Positions 1 to 8,096 of a stretch of 64,000 nucleotides of DNA are shown here, one piece after another (within the stretch, counting starts at the first letter, position 1; every line of letters starts with the position of its first letter). The translations under genes were made by a program, and so were the position numbers. This DNA comes from Erythrobacter sp. Alg231-14 (GTDB taxonomy: Bacteria > Pseudomonadota > Alphaproteobacteria > Sphingomonadales > Sphingomonadaceae). The stretch covers positions 1 through 64,000 of the forward strand of contig NZ_LT702999.1 of assembly GCF_900149685.1 (NCBI RefSeq). The letters are read 5' to 3'. The notes under the pieces were generated by a model. It was not told where the DNA came from, did not search any database, and was given only the letters and a program-made list of their open reading frames with translations.

Positions 1-532
1 GTGAATGCACATCGCGATGCGCACGATAGAGCATCATCTTCCCTTGGTGGAGCGCGCTGCGTTCGATAAAGCGAAGGCCCGCATTCTCCCCGCGATACCC
101 GGTCACTGCGTCGTAATCGTACTCATAATAATCGCTGGCATATCCGGGGCCCAGATATCCGCTGGTGAGGAATGAGAAATTGTGATCGTGGGGCACGCCG
201 TAGACAAAGGTTCTGGCCCCGCTGTTGCGAAAGCACAGATCGTGTTCGGCGGGCCAGATATTGGCGCGTAGAAACATCCGACCACGCAACGGACTTAACA
301 TGATGGCTTGAGGCCCATACCCGCTGTCCAGCGTTCCCGTGGTTTTCCCGGCCAATCGATCAAGCAGAATGTCGGCAAGGAATGTGCGATTGTTCGACAG
401 CCTTTCGAGCCAATGCCCCGCTTCTTTGGTGCTTTCCATGTCGCGGGGGTCAAAATCAATTTCGGCTAAGGCCTCAATCGCTTCGGGCAAAGAACATGGC
501 GATAGGTTCGAAGTGTCGATCAACTGGGGCAT
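1..532 (-). CDS. Cupin-like protein, C-terminus cut by window edge
   Basis: An open frame read on the minus strand begins MPQLIDTSNLSPCSLPEA and continues without a stop to the left edge, giving about 177 visible residues. Its ATG overlaps the stop of the upstream HEAT-like gene by one base (TAATG), so translation is probably coupled. The middle carries GVPHDHNFSF, followed by GYLGPGYASDYYEYD and later YRAHRDVH. An HxH pair followed by a later His is what a cysteine-dioxygenase-like cupin metal site looks like. I do not recognise the exact family. Context with a short polyproline peptide and a HEAT-like partner suggests a peptide- or protein-modifying oxygenase, but that is inference. Confidence 0.75.
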   Translation of the reverse strand, partial: MPQLIDTSNLSPCSLPEAIEALAEIDFDPRDMESTKEAGHWLERLSNNRTFLADILLDRLAGKTTGTLDSGYGPQAIMLSPLRGRMFLRANIWPAEHDLCFRNSGARTFVYGVPHDHNFSFLTSGYLGPGYASDYYEYDYDAVTGYRGENAGLRFIERSALHQGKMMLYRAHRDVHS

Positions 533-1503
533 TACGCGACCGACTCGATCAAGGAGAACAAGTGCGGTTGTCCATTGCGCAAATGTTGGATGAGGGTGGA
601 TGCGGGTTCGGACAAACTATTCTCATAGCCAGTCGCCAACTCACTCAGCAATTCAACACCGCGGCGCGAATCCATCGCAAGGACCTGACGCACAGCCTCC
701 CACCGCGCATCCCGGTCCTCGGTCGCGTTCTTGGCAAAGGCTTCCATAGCGCCGATCCCCTCGCGATGGTCCAACGCGCCCAACACGGCCAGCGCCATGA
801 CCTTTTCGCTCGCACTCTTATCGCCGCTTACGCTGCGAATGAGCGTGTTGTTGTTCAATTGAATTTCGCGGGAGGGGCCACGAACCTTTGGCGAACGGCT
901 TAGTTGCAGAACGAGGAGCGTTTGCGCGACGATGACAATGTCCCGACTGTTGACGGATGCCCTTAATCGGAAACAATCACTTGCCCGCCAGTGCGTCCGG
1001 TCGCTTTTAACACGCGGACCAATTCCATGACGGTCGTCAAGCGTGTGGAATTGACCATCCGCAGTGCCCGCAAGGACGATTTCAAACACGTCGCAATCGA
1101 CAAAATTTGCAACAATCGGTTCTTTCACATGTTCAACCGGTTCGTAGGTACACAATGACAATGTCGTCCCGCCGGATTGCATCAACTGCATCCGTGCGAA
1201 CCCCTCACTCGAACTGTGACGCAGCGGAGTTTCGCCAAGGGGATTTTGAGCAAGCGCCGACATGACAATATCGAAAAACCGCGCCGTTTCCCTTTGGGCA
1301 ACCGCGTGGTCAATCATCAATGCATGCAAGTTTGGCAAATGGGTGAGAGGGCGCCCCAAATCGAATTGCGACAATTCATCCGCTATGGCGGCGGTTTTTT
1401 CCAACTCCCGCCATTGGGCCATGGCCAATTCCATGGCGGATTGCATGCGGCGCTGCGCAGCCTGATCGCTCCGCAACGCCGCAATTGCCCGATGCACATG
1501 CAT
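532..1503 (-). CDS. HEAT-repeat-like protein, unknown function
   Basis: A 323-residue soluble protein with no signal peptide or membrane segment. The last third is made of short paired helices rich in Ala, Leu and Arg (AVLGALDHREGIGAMEAFAK, ARWEAVRQVLAMDSRRGVEL), which resemble HEAT or PBS-lyase-type repeats used for protein or peptide binding. The first two thirds have no motif I can name. It lies 16 bases downstream of the 55-residue polyproline peptide gene and overlaps the cupin gene by one base, so the three probably form one operon. A role in presenting the small peptide to the cupin enzyme is a hypothesis only. Confidence 0.7.
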   Translation of the reverse strand: MHVHRAIAALRSDQAAQRRMQSAMELAMAQWRELEKTAAIADELSQFDLGRPLTHLPNLHALMIDHAVAQRETARFFDIVMSALAQNPLGETPLRHSSSEGFARMQLMQSGGTTLSLCTYEPVEHVKEPIVANFVDCDVFEIVLAGTADGQFHTLDDRHGIGPRVKSDRTHWRASDCFRLRASVNSRDIVIVAQTLLVLQLSRSPKVRGPSREIQLNNNTLIRSVSGDKSASEKVMALAVLGALDHREGIGAMEAFAKNATEDRDARWEAVRQVLAMDSRRGVELLSELATGYENSLSEPASTLIQHLRNGQPHLFSLIESVA

Positions 1504-1519
1504 CTATCTCAAGCCCCGC

Positions 1520-1687
1520 TTAAAACAGGCCCGGTGGCGGTGGCGGAGGTGGCGGTGCTGTGTCGTAGACATAGACCATAACTTCAACGATGCTGTCGTC
1601 ATACGTTGCGGCTTTGGCCTTTACGGCGCCAAACACGGCTTGAGCGGTTTCAAGCCCTGGAATATTAGCAAGGTCGATTTTAGGCAT
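1520..1687 (-). CDS. Small 55-aa peptide with octaproline C-terminus
   Basis: Starts MPKIDLANIPGLETAQ, has an Ala-rich middle and an alternating segment IVEVMVYVYD, then eight consecutive Pro codons and Gly-Leu-Phe before the stop. There is no signal peptide. An AGAGGA ribosome site lies about ten bases upstream. It is the first gene of a compact minus-strand operon with the HEAT-like and cupin genes, and its stop is 16 bases before the next start. Size, position and the odd C-terminus fit a RiPP-like precursor. A regulatory leader peptide whose polyproline tract stalls ribosomes is an alternative. Neither is proven. Confidence 0.6.
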   Translation of the reverse strand: MPKIDLANIPGLETAQAVFGAVKAKAATYDDSIVEVMVYVYDTAPPPPPPPPGLF

Positions 1688-1816
1688 GGATGCACGTCCT
1701 CTTGATTGTGTGTTGGGCGGAATTGCGACAACACGGACGTCAAATTGATCCAGAATAACGGGATGTTGAAATTAAATGATGGTAATTCAATGTCATACAG
1801 CCAATTGGTTTCATAA

Positions 1817-2326
1817 ATGAGCACAAAAGAAACACGGTCCGCGCCCGGCTTTAGCGCGCGGGATGCCAGCAAGTTCTTCTTTCGCGGCGGTCACACCGGC
1901 TGGCTTGGGCTGATCTTTTCGGATCAGGGCGACAACTGGGTCGAATTGGAATTGCCATGGCGCGAAGATTTGTTGGGAGAGGCGGATCGCGAAGTGCTCG
2001 CTTCGGGACCCATCGTCAGTTTGATGGACATGGCAAGCGGCATGTCCATCTGGCAAACAAAGCAGAGCTTTATACCTGTCGCGACGTTGGATTTGAGAGT
2101 GGATTATCAGCGACCAGCGCGAGAGCGCAGCGCCGTTTGGGGACGGGTTGAATGCTATCGCACAACTCGCTCGGCCGCGTTTGTGCGTGGCATCGCCCAT
2201 GACGGCGATATCAACGATCCTGTCGCGCATGTCGCAGGTGTATTCATGACAATCTCAAACGACCCGAGGCAGGGCAATGTTCCTGTCAATCCAGCATCTA
2301 GCACATCGAGTACGGATGATGAGTAA
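1817..2326 (+). CDS. PaaI-like hotdog thioesterase
   Basis: A 169-residue protein with the features of a single hotdog-fold acyl-CoA thioesterase: an N-terminal substrate-side segment (HTGWLGLIFSDQGDNWVELE), a central helix beginning GPIVSLMDMASGMSIW, and strands PVATLDLRVDYQRPA and AVWGRVECYRTTRSAAFVRG. Members hydrolyse thioesters in the cytoplasm. The helix carries Asp where many PaaI proteins have the catalytic acid. The C-terminus has a Ser/Thr/Asp-rich tail. It overlaps the next thioesterase gene by 11 bases and is divergent from the polyproline peptide operon across a 129-base gap. Confidence 0.8.
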   Translation: MSTKETRSAPGFSARDASKFFFRGGHTGWLGLIFSDQGDNWVELELPWREDLLGEADREVLASGPIVSLMDMASGMSIWQTKQSFIPVATLDLRVDYQRPARERSAVWGRVECYRTTRSAAFVRGIAHDGDINDPVAHVAGVFMTISNDPRQGNVPVNPASSTSSTDDE

Positions 2327-2711
2327 AGACGTGATACTGCCTCCCTATGCCCGTGCCTTGGGAATTGAATTGCACGAGATGGAAGGCGGCGTGCCCGTCC
2401 TTTCGGTGGATTTCGGATCCAATGTCGAAGGTCGCCCCCAGCATTATCACGGTGGCGCCACGGCCGGCTTGCTTGAAAATGCCGGTTATGCGGCGCTCCG
2501 TGCGCGGTTGGACGAAGAAGGCCGCGAGGCTCAGTTCAAACCGGTCAACATTACGGTCCAGTATTTATCCGCAGGCAAATCCCGCACCAGCTTTGCAAAA
2601 GGGCGCATCACACGATTGGGAAGGCGCAATGCCAACATCACGGTCGAGGCGTGGCAAAGCGACCGAGAACGCCCGATTGCGACCGCGATCATGAATATAT
2701 TGATGGCATAA
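2316..2711 (+). CDS. Second PaaI-like hotdog thioesterase
   Basis: About 131 residues from MMSKDVILPPYARALG. Hotdog features are the substrate-side ELHEMEGGVPVLSVDF, the loop QHYHGGATAGLLENAGYAAL with His-Gly-Gly at the start of the central helix, and strands PVNITVQYLSAGKSRTSFAK and NITVEAWQ. The HGG pattern is typical of PaaI/YdiI-type acyl-CoA thioesterases. I chose the ATG at 2316 because the longer reading lies inside the upstream gene; the ATG three bases later is also possible. The two adjacent hotdog genes are dissimilar in sequence, so they may form a heteromer or act on related CoA esters. Confidence 0.8.
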   Translation: MMSKDVILPPYARALGIELHEMEGGVPVLSVDFGSNVEGRPQHYHGGATAGLLENAGYAALRARLDEEGREAQFKPVNITVQYLSAGKSRTSFAKGRITRLGRRNANITVEAWQSDRERPIATAIMNILMA

Positions 2712-2773
2712 ATTTGAAGAAGTGACCCGCGCTGCGGTTCGATCGATCGATTGCGACGGGTGCGATGCGCGGC

Positions 2774-4936
2774 TTAGTCGTCAACCTCTTCGATCCGGAA
2801 ACCGTCTTCATCCAACCGCAATTCCACCGGCACTCCGTCTTGGGATAGGATCACGCCCTCTTCATCAAATCGGATAGAGGTCCCGTCTTCGCCAAGCGGG
2901 ATCTCTTCGCCCAATGGGATTTCCTGACCTTCTTCGATGTCGACCGGTTGCACCGGCCCTTGGGGATCGGGAGCAGCCGTTTTGCGGGGCGCAGGCAGGG
3001 ATAGAGCGCTGCGCATAAAATCTTTCCAGATGCGCGCTGGCAATCCGCCGCCGGTCACACGATCCAATGGTGAATTGTCATCATTGCCGACCCACACACC
3101 CACGACCAAGTCCCCCGCATAGCCAACGAACAAAGCATCGCGATAGTTCTGTGTTGTGCCGGTCTTTCCGAAATTGGCGATCGGCAATTCGGCCGCCTCT
3201 CCTGTTCCGCGATTGATCGCAGCACGCAGCATTTGTTCGATATCATCATGGGTCCGTTCCGACGCGCTATCAGAAGGGGTGAAGAACCAATCGTACCAAC
3301 TCTCTTCTTCGGGGGTAAAGGCGTAGGGGCGAACCGGATATTGATTAGCGGCCACCCCGGCATAGGCCGACGTTAGCTCCAACAAAGTCATAGTCGACGT
3401 GCCCAATGCCAAACTGGGATCGCCTTCGGGCATTGCGGATGTCACGCCCAATGAACGCGCGGTGCGGATCACTCGTTCGCTGCCAATTTCATTGAACAGC
3501 CGGACGGCCGCCACGTTGCTGGATGATGCAAAGGCGTCTTCTAAAGTGATGAGGTCCGAATACCGTTCACGCGCATTCTTTGGCCGATATGCGCCTTTTT
3601 CGATGGCTGTGTTGTCAATTGTGTCGTCGGGTTCCCACCCGGCTTCCAACGCGGCGAGATAAACGAACAATTTGAAGGTTGAACCCGGTTGCCGTCGTGC
3701 TTGCGTCGCGCGATTGAAGGGGCTGCTCGCGTAATCTTTGCCGCCGACCATCGCGACCACTTCGCCGCTGGGCCGCATCGCGACCAAAGCAACCTGTGCG
3801 TCGCCCAATCCTGCGCGGTTCGTCACGCGCCGGGCCAGTGATTGCAGTTGAGAATCAAGAGTGGTTGATATCACCTGACGCGCATAGCCGGGTTCCATAT
3901 CTTCGCGTGCAATCGGCAAAGCCCAATCGGCGAAATACGAGCCGGTCGGAACGTCATTGCGCGTGCGCACATCCAAGACGGGAGCAGGCAATGCATCCGC
4001 TTCGGCCTGAGTCATATAACCAGCCGCGACCATCGATCCGACAACCAAATCCATCCGCGTTTTGGCGCGGTCATAATGTTTGGTCGGGGCGTAGCGCGAA
4101 GGGGCCTGTAACAAACCAGCGAGCATCGCGGCTTGTTGAGGCAATAGGTTTTCGGGTTGGCGATAGAAGTAATGTAAACTTGCCGCGCGCAATCCGTATT
4201 GATTGTCACCGAAATAGGCGTTCGACAAATACCGGCTCAAAATCTGATCCTTGGTGAGCCATCCCTCCAGCCAAAACGCGATCAACGCCTCACGGGCCTT
4301 GCGGGAAAGGCTTTGTTCCGGGGTTAAGAATGTAAACTTGGCCAATTGCTGGGTGATCGTGCTGCCGCCCCCGCGCCCAGTCCAAATTGCGCGGCCAATG
4401 CCGCGTGGATCAACGCCCCAATGGGAATAGAACCGTCGGTCTTCGATCGCCAGAAACGCCTCAATCACGTGCGGCGGCAGATCCGAAACTTCCACCGGGG
4501 CATCGACCATGGCACCGCTGCGGGCGATTGGCGTTCCATCGCTCGCCAACAATGTCACTTGGGGGGATGCAATCGGCTCAAGACTTTTGGAGAGCGGCGC
4601 TGTGATCGCAAGCCAGGCGATCAGAAAGACAAACACCAACAACATCGCCGCAACGATACGAACGGCCCACCACCGTTTGCGGCGCCCCTGCCAGAAAAGG
4701 CGAGTCCACATGGGCGAACGTTGCCGTTCCGCCGTTGCGACATGTCCATCAAGGTTGGACATGCGCGCATCCCAAGATGCGTAATCGGGCGAACCGGCCG
4801 GTCGATAGGCAGGTGGTTCATCGTCTGGGTCCAACGGCCGCTGCGAATCGTAAAGGGCATAATAACCCCCCGCCCCATCTTCGGAGCGACTCCCACCACG
4901 CTCAGAGCGTTTCCAGAATCGTTCAAACAGCGCCAT
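2774..4936 (-). CDS. Class A penicillin-binding protein (PBP1-type)
   Basis: A bifunctional peptidoglycan synthase of 720 residues. A charged cytoplasmic N-terminus of about 88 residues precedes one membrane segment (89-112). The GT51 glycosyltransferase domain has EDRRFYSHWGVD with catalytic Glu165 and GGSTITQQLAK at 190-200. The transpeptidase has STFK with nucleophile Ser419, SSN at 472-474 and KTGT at 591-594, so both activities look intact. An acidic tail of about 60 residues is rich in Glu, Asp and Gly. It polymerises and crosslinks the cell wall in the periplasm. It lies downstream of cobS with a 91-base gap. Confidence 0.95.
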   Translation of the reverse strand: MALFERFWKRSERGGSRSEDGAGGYYALYDSQRPLDPDDEPPAYRPAGSPDYASWDARMSNLDGHVATAERQRSPMWTRLFWQGRRKRWWAVRIVAAMLLVFVFLIAWLAITAPLSKSLEPIASPQVTLLASDGTPIARSGAMVDAPVEVSDLPPHVIEAFLAIEDRRFYSHWGVDPRGIGRAIWTGRGGGSTITQQLAKFTFLTPEQSLSRKAREALIAFWLEGWLTKDQILSRYLSNAYFGDNQYGLRAASLHYFYRQPENLLPQQAAMLAGLLQAPSRYAPTKHYDRAKTRMDLVVGSMVAAGYMTQAEADALPAPVLDVRTRNDVPTGSYFADWALPIAREDMEPGYARQVISTTLDSQLQSLARRVTNRAGLGDAQVALVAMRPSGEVVAMVGGKDYASSPFNRATQARRQPGSTFKLFVYLAALEAGWEPDDTIDNTAIEKGAYRPKNARERYSDLITLEDAFASSSNVAAVRLFNEIGSERVIRTARSLGVTSAMPEGDPSLALGTSTMTLLELTSAYAGVAANQYPVRPYAFTPEEESWYDWFFTPSDSASERTHDDIEQMLRAAINRGTGEAAELPIANFGKTGTTQNYRDALFVGYAGDLVVGVWVGNDDNSPLDRVTGGGLPARIWKDFMRSALSLPAPRKTAAPDPQGPVQPVDIEEGQEIPLGEEIPLGEDGTSIRFDEEGVILSQDGVPVELRLDEDGFRIEEVDD

Positions 4937-5027
4937 CGCCTACTGTGTTAGCAGTGTATTACACCTCGACGCAAGTCGGCTTGCGCCATGCAACGCACTT
5001 TCGCTGTCCAGGCTCGAGTTCAGCGCT

Positions 5028-6017
5028 TTACGCTCCCGCCACAGCACCTTCAGGCAGATCTTCGTTGAAGACACGCTGATAATATTCGCTCACCAATGTG
5101 CGCTCTGCTTCATCGCATTTGTTGAGGAACGAGAGGCGGAACGCGAAACCAACGGAATCAAAGATCGCCGCGTTTTGCGCCCAAGTGATAACCGTGCGTG
5201 GGCTCATAACGGTGGAGATATCGCCATTGATGAACCCTTGGCGGGTCAAATCGGCAACCTTCACCATGTCCGCGATCATCGAATCGTCCGTATCCGGAGT
5301 CTTGGATTTGACGATTTGCTGCTCTGTTTCTGCGGGCAAATAATTCAACGCCACGACCACGTTCCAGCGATCCATTTGCGCTTGGTTGATCGCCTGCGTG
5401 CCGTGGTACAAACCACTCGTATCGCCAAGTCCGACTGTGTTGGTGGTCGCAAAAAGGCGGAAATACGGGTTTGGTGTGATCACGCGATTTTGGTCGAGCA
5501 ACGTCAAACGGCCATCAAATTCCAGAATACGCTGGATCACGAACATCACATCGGGACGACCGGCATCGTATTCGTCAAATGTTAGGGCAACGGGGTGTTG
5601 CAACGCCCATGGAAGGATGCCCTCTTTGAATTCCGTAACCTGCAAACCGTCTTTCAAAACGATCGCATCGCGCCCGACCAAATCGATCCGGCTGATATGC
5701 GCATCCAGATTGACCCGAATACTGGGCCAATTCAATCGCGCGGCAACCTGTTCGATATGCGTCGATTTACCCGTGCCGTGATACCCTTGGATCATCACGC
5801 GGCGATTGTGGGAAAAGCCCGCAAGAATCGCCAAAGTCGTTTCGGGATCGAAGACATAACTGTCATCACGTTCGGGCACATGTTCGCTGGGTTCGCTGAA
5901 TGCGGGAATGTCCCAATCGACATCAATGCCAAACGTGTCACGCACGTTGACCGTTGTGTCCGGTTGCGATGGGATGGCGCTGTCGCCGGCGAAGTCTGCT
6001 GAAGATTGAGAGGTCAT
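5028..6017 (-). CDS. cobS: Cobaltochelatase subunit CobS (AAA+ ATPase)
   Basis: A 329-residue MoxR/CobS-type AAA+ protein starting [11 protein letters not shown]. Walker A is GYHGTGKST (78-86), Walker B is [11 protein letters not shown], and a sensor region [11 protein letters not shown] follows. CobS works with CobT and CobN to insert cobalt into hydrogenobyrinate diamide in aerobic cobalamin synthesis. The longer reading from 6056 adds 13 residues unlike CobS N-termini, so I prefer 6017. cobT usually follows cobS directly, but here the next gene is a penicillin-binding protein. CobS-like proteins also occur outside B12 synthesis, so the role depends on finding cobN and cobT elsewhere. Confidence 0.88.
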   Translation of the reverse strand: MTSQSSADFAGDSAIPSQPDTTVNVRDTFGIDVDWDIPAFSEPSEHVPERDDSYVFDPETTLAILAGFSHNRRVMIQGYHGTGKSTHIEQVAARLNWPSIRVNLDAHISRIDLVGRDAIVLKDGLQVTEFKEGILPWALQHPVALTFDEYDAGRPDVMFVIQRILEFDGRLTLLDQNRVITPNPYFRLFATTNTVGLGDTSGLYHGTQAINQAQMDRWNVVVALNYLPAETEQQIVKSKTPDTDDSMIADMVKVADLTRQGFINGDISTVMSPRTVITWAQNAAIFDSVGFAFRLSFLNKCDEAERTLVSEYYQRVFNEDLPEGAVAGA

Positions 6018-6124
6018 TTCGCGGCCAGCGTTAATGCGCGAAACGCCGTCGGGCAAGAGCCGCTTGCCCGCCTACCCCTGACATTTTTGCGAACAATGCC
6101 GCAATACGAATGGAACGGCGCATT

Positions 6125-6805
6125 CTAATCCCGGTTCGGAATGCGAATATCGGATAGATGGCCCCGTTTAATCCAAAAGCGCGCGCCCTGTTCACCGGCT
6201 TGCAATGCCGCCGATTGCCCGGCGGGCCACCGAATCCAATCGTGGACGGAATAGGTTTCCCCCTCCAATCGAACACTCCCTTCGAGGATTAGTATCTCGA
6301 AACCTCCGGGATCGCCGATCGCCGCCTGTGTATCGGCATCCCACCGTTCCAGCGCGACGTTTTCGTAATCTCGCGATGCCAATTGGGCGCGATGAACCCC
6401 GATGTAAGCGGGATCTGCGGTGAGCTCCACTGTGTTGAGGTCGATGGCAAACTGCTCCTGATCATTTGGATCAAACTGCCACAATTTCACAAAGATTGTG
6501 CAGCCCGGGTCAGAGCGGGGAATGTGATGTGTGCCCACGGGATTGCGAACATAGGTGCCCGCAGGATAGTCGCCATGTTCATCCTGAAACACACCATCCA
6601 GCACGATGAATTCTTCTCCGCCCGAATGGGTGTGTTCGGAAAAGGCGCTGCCTTTGCCGTATCGGACGATGGAGGTGGCGCGGGCCACCTCATCGCCGAT
6701 CCGATCCAACATGCGTCGGTCCACCCCAACCATGGGCGACGCCTGCCATTCAAGGCGATCGGTTCGAACGCAGACGGTCGCATCAAAATCGGAATGAATG
6801 TGCAT
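6125..6805 (-). CDS. ChrR-like cupin domain protein
   Basis: A 226-residue protein starting MHIHSDFDATVCVRTDRLEW. The first cupin has SEHTHSGGEEFIVLDG followed by YVRNPVGTHHIP, giving the His-x-His, Glu and His metal ligands of ChrR-type cupins. A second, weaker cupin-like half ends ALQAGEQGARFWIKRGHL. There is no N-terminal zinc-binding anti-sigma domain, so it is not a full ChrR anti-sigma factor. It begins one base after the stop of the glutathione transferase gene, so the two are co-expressed. It is probably a small-molecule or metal-binding cupin in oxidative or xenobiotic defence. Confidence 0.82.
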   Translation of the reverse strand: MHIHSDFDATVCVRTDRLEWQASPMVGVDRRMLDRIGDEVARATSIVRYGKGSAFSEHTHSGGEEFIVLDGVFQDEHGDYPAGTYVRNPVGTHHIPRSDPGCTIFVKLWQFDPNDQEQFAIDLNTVELTADPAYIGVHRAQLASRDYENVALERWDADTQAAIGDPGGFEILILEGSVRLEGETYSVHDWIRWPAGQSAALQAGEQGARFWIKRGHLSDIRIPNRD

Positions 6806-6806
6806 C

Positions 6807-7433
6807 TTAGCTCTCCGAGTAACGGGCCGCGGTGCGATCGCGCCACGATAACAGATTGCCAAGTTCAGACGGAATTTCAACTTTGGCGAAATCGGCAAAA
6901 GCGAGCCCGGCAAAGGTTGTGATATCCGCCATGGTGAACGCATCACCTGCGACGAACGGTTGATCGGACAAAACTGTATCGAGGTATCGCATGGTGGATT
7001 GCGCGGTTTCGTACCCCCGCTGACCCCATGCCGGCAATTGGTTGGTTTCCAGATCCGGGCCGAGCCCTTCGGTAGCGTGATGGAAATACGCACCAACAGC
7101 ATCGACCAAACCGTCTTCGGCGCGAAGGTTCATCATTTGCGTGATCGCGCGTTGACGCGGCGTGTCGCCAATCAATGCCGGACCATCAAAGGCGCCATCA
7201 ATATATTCAATAATTGCGGTGCATCGACCGATATGTGTTCCGCATTCCAACTGCGCAAACGGAACCGTAGCATCGGGGTTCTTCGCCCTAAAATCATCAC
7301 TGCGATGTTCGCCGCCCATCACATCCACGGTGACAAATTCAACGTTCTGCGTAGCGTTCTTCTCAGCCAGAGCCATGCGCACTCGTGCGGGATTGGGGAA
7401 GCCTTCAACATCGTAAATTCGCATCTTCATCAC
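6807..7433 (-). CDS. Glutathione S-transferase family protein
   Basis: A 208-residue two-domain protein. The N-terminal thioredoxin-like half starts MRIYDVEGFPNPARVRMALA and has the cis-Pro region TVPFAQLECG and the glutathione-binding end CTAIIEYID. The C-terminal helical half contains PFVAGDAFTMADITTFAGLAF, the conserved N-capping box and Asp of this fold. It probably conjugates or reduces electrophiles with glutathione in the cytosol. It is the first gene of a two-gene operon with the cupin and diverges from a TetR gene; two matching palindromic sites lie between them, so it is the likely TetR target. Confidence 0.88.
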   Translation of the reverse strand: MMKMRIYDVEGFPNPARVRMALAEKNATQNVEFVTVDVMGGEHRSDDFRAKNPDATVPFAQLECGTHIGRCTAIIEYIDGAFDGPALIGDTPRQRAITQMMNLRAEDGLVDAVGAYFHHATEGLGPDLETNQLPAWGQRGYETAQSTMRYLDTVLSDQPFVAGDAFTMADITTFAGLAFADFAKVEIPSELGNLLSWRDRTAARYSES

Positions 7434-7449
7434 TCCAAAATCGAATCAA

Positions 7450-7465
7450 CCTATCAGTAGGTAGG
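7450..7465. promoter_or_regulatory. Candidate TetR operator, copy 1
   Basis: CCTATCAGTAGGTAGG lies in the 83-base gap between the divergent glutathione transferase and TetR genes, 16 bases upstream of the transferase start. It matches copy 2 at the first four and last six bases (CCTA...GGTAGG). A 16-bp repeated partial palindrome in this place is what a TetR dimer site looks like. It probably controls the transferase-cupin operon. Confidence 0.6.
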
Positions 7466-7499
7466 CACTTCAATTGAACTCTTGCCTCACGCATGTCAA

Positions 7500-7515
7500 C
7501 CTACTAGATGGTAGG
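7500..7515. promoter_or_regulatory. Candidate TetR operator, copy 2
   Basis: CCTACTAGATGGTAGG has CCTAC and GTAGG arms around six bases and lies 50 bases, about five helical turns, from copy 1. It ends just before the TetR start codon and covers its possible ribosome site, which fits autorepression. It also contains the ATG at 7508, which argues that the true start is the next ATG. Confidence 0.6.
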
Positions 7516-7516
7516 C

Positions 7517-8083
7517 ATGATGGAAACACGCACTTTGCTTCTCGACTTGGGCGAAAATGCAATCCGCACGCGCGGGTTTGCAGGGTTTAGTTATGCCGAT
7601 CTCGCTCGCGATGCCGGGATACGAAAGGCGAGTATTCACCACCATTTCCCCAAGAAGGCGGATTTGGCCCTCGCCTTGATCGAACGGTATGCTGACAATT
7701 TGGACGTTGCGTTCTCCGCCATCCGAACCGAAGCACGGACCGCTGGCGAAGCGTTAAACGGTGCCATTGCACTTTATCGTGGCGCTATTGATGAAGGATC
7801 ATCGGCCTGTCTGTGTGCGGCTCTTGCCACGGACACGGCATTGTTGAGCGATGCAGCGCGCGCCGCATTGGAAAAGACGAACGCGAACACAGCCGCTTGG
7901 TTTGAAGATGTCTTCACCACCGCACAAACCGACAAGACGATAAATGCGATCGCTTCGCCCAAGGATGAGGCAATCGCAACGCTCGCACAACTCCAAGGGG
8001 CCCAATTGTTGGCGAAGGCAGCGGGCACGGGCGACGCATTCGACAATGCGGTTCTTGCTCTACAGTCGCGGATCATCCCCTGA
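7517..8083 (+). CDS. TetR/AcrR family transcriptional regulator
   Basis: About 188 residues. The N-terminal helix-turn-helix reads GFAGFSYADLARDAG followed by the recognition part KASIHHHFPKKADL, the classic TetR signature. The C-terminal ligand-binding domain is all helical and contains two Cys (SSACLCAALA) that could sense thiols or electrophiles. It is divergent from the glutathione transferase-cupin pair. I prefer the start at 7517 because the earlier ATG at 7508 lies within the candidate operator. It is likely a repressor of its neighbours and itself, relieved by an electrophile; the ligand is unknown. Confidence 0.88.
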   Translation: MMETRTLLLDLGENAIRTRGFAGFSYADLARDAGIRKASIHHHFPKKADLALALIERYADNLDVAFSAIRTEARTAGEALNGAIALYRGAIDEGSSACLCAALATDTALLSDAARAALEKTNANTAAWFEDVFTTAQTDKTINAIASPKDEAIATLAQLQGAQLLAKAAGTGDAFDNAVLALQSRIIP

Positions 8084-8096
8084 CAAAAGCGTGCCG

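Noticed and set aside
103-903. Several short frames on both strands near the left edge
   Set aside because: They are shadows of the edge cupin gene and the HEAT-like gene, which read through the same region in one consistent frame each.
4346-4951. A 201-residue frame opposite the penicillin-binding protein
   Set aside because: Antisense shadow of a gene with intact catalytic motifs.
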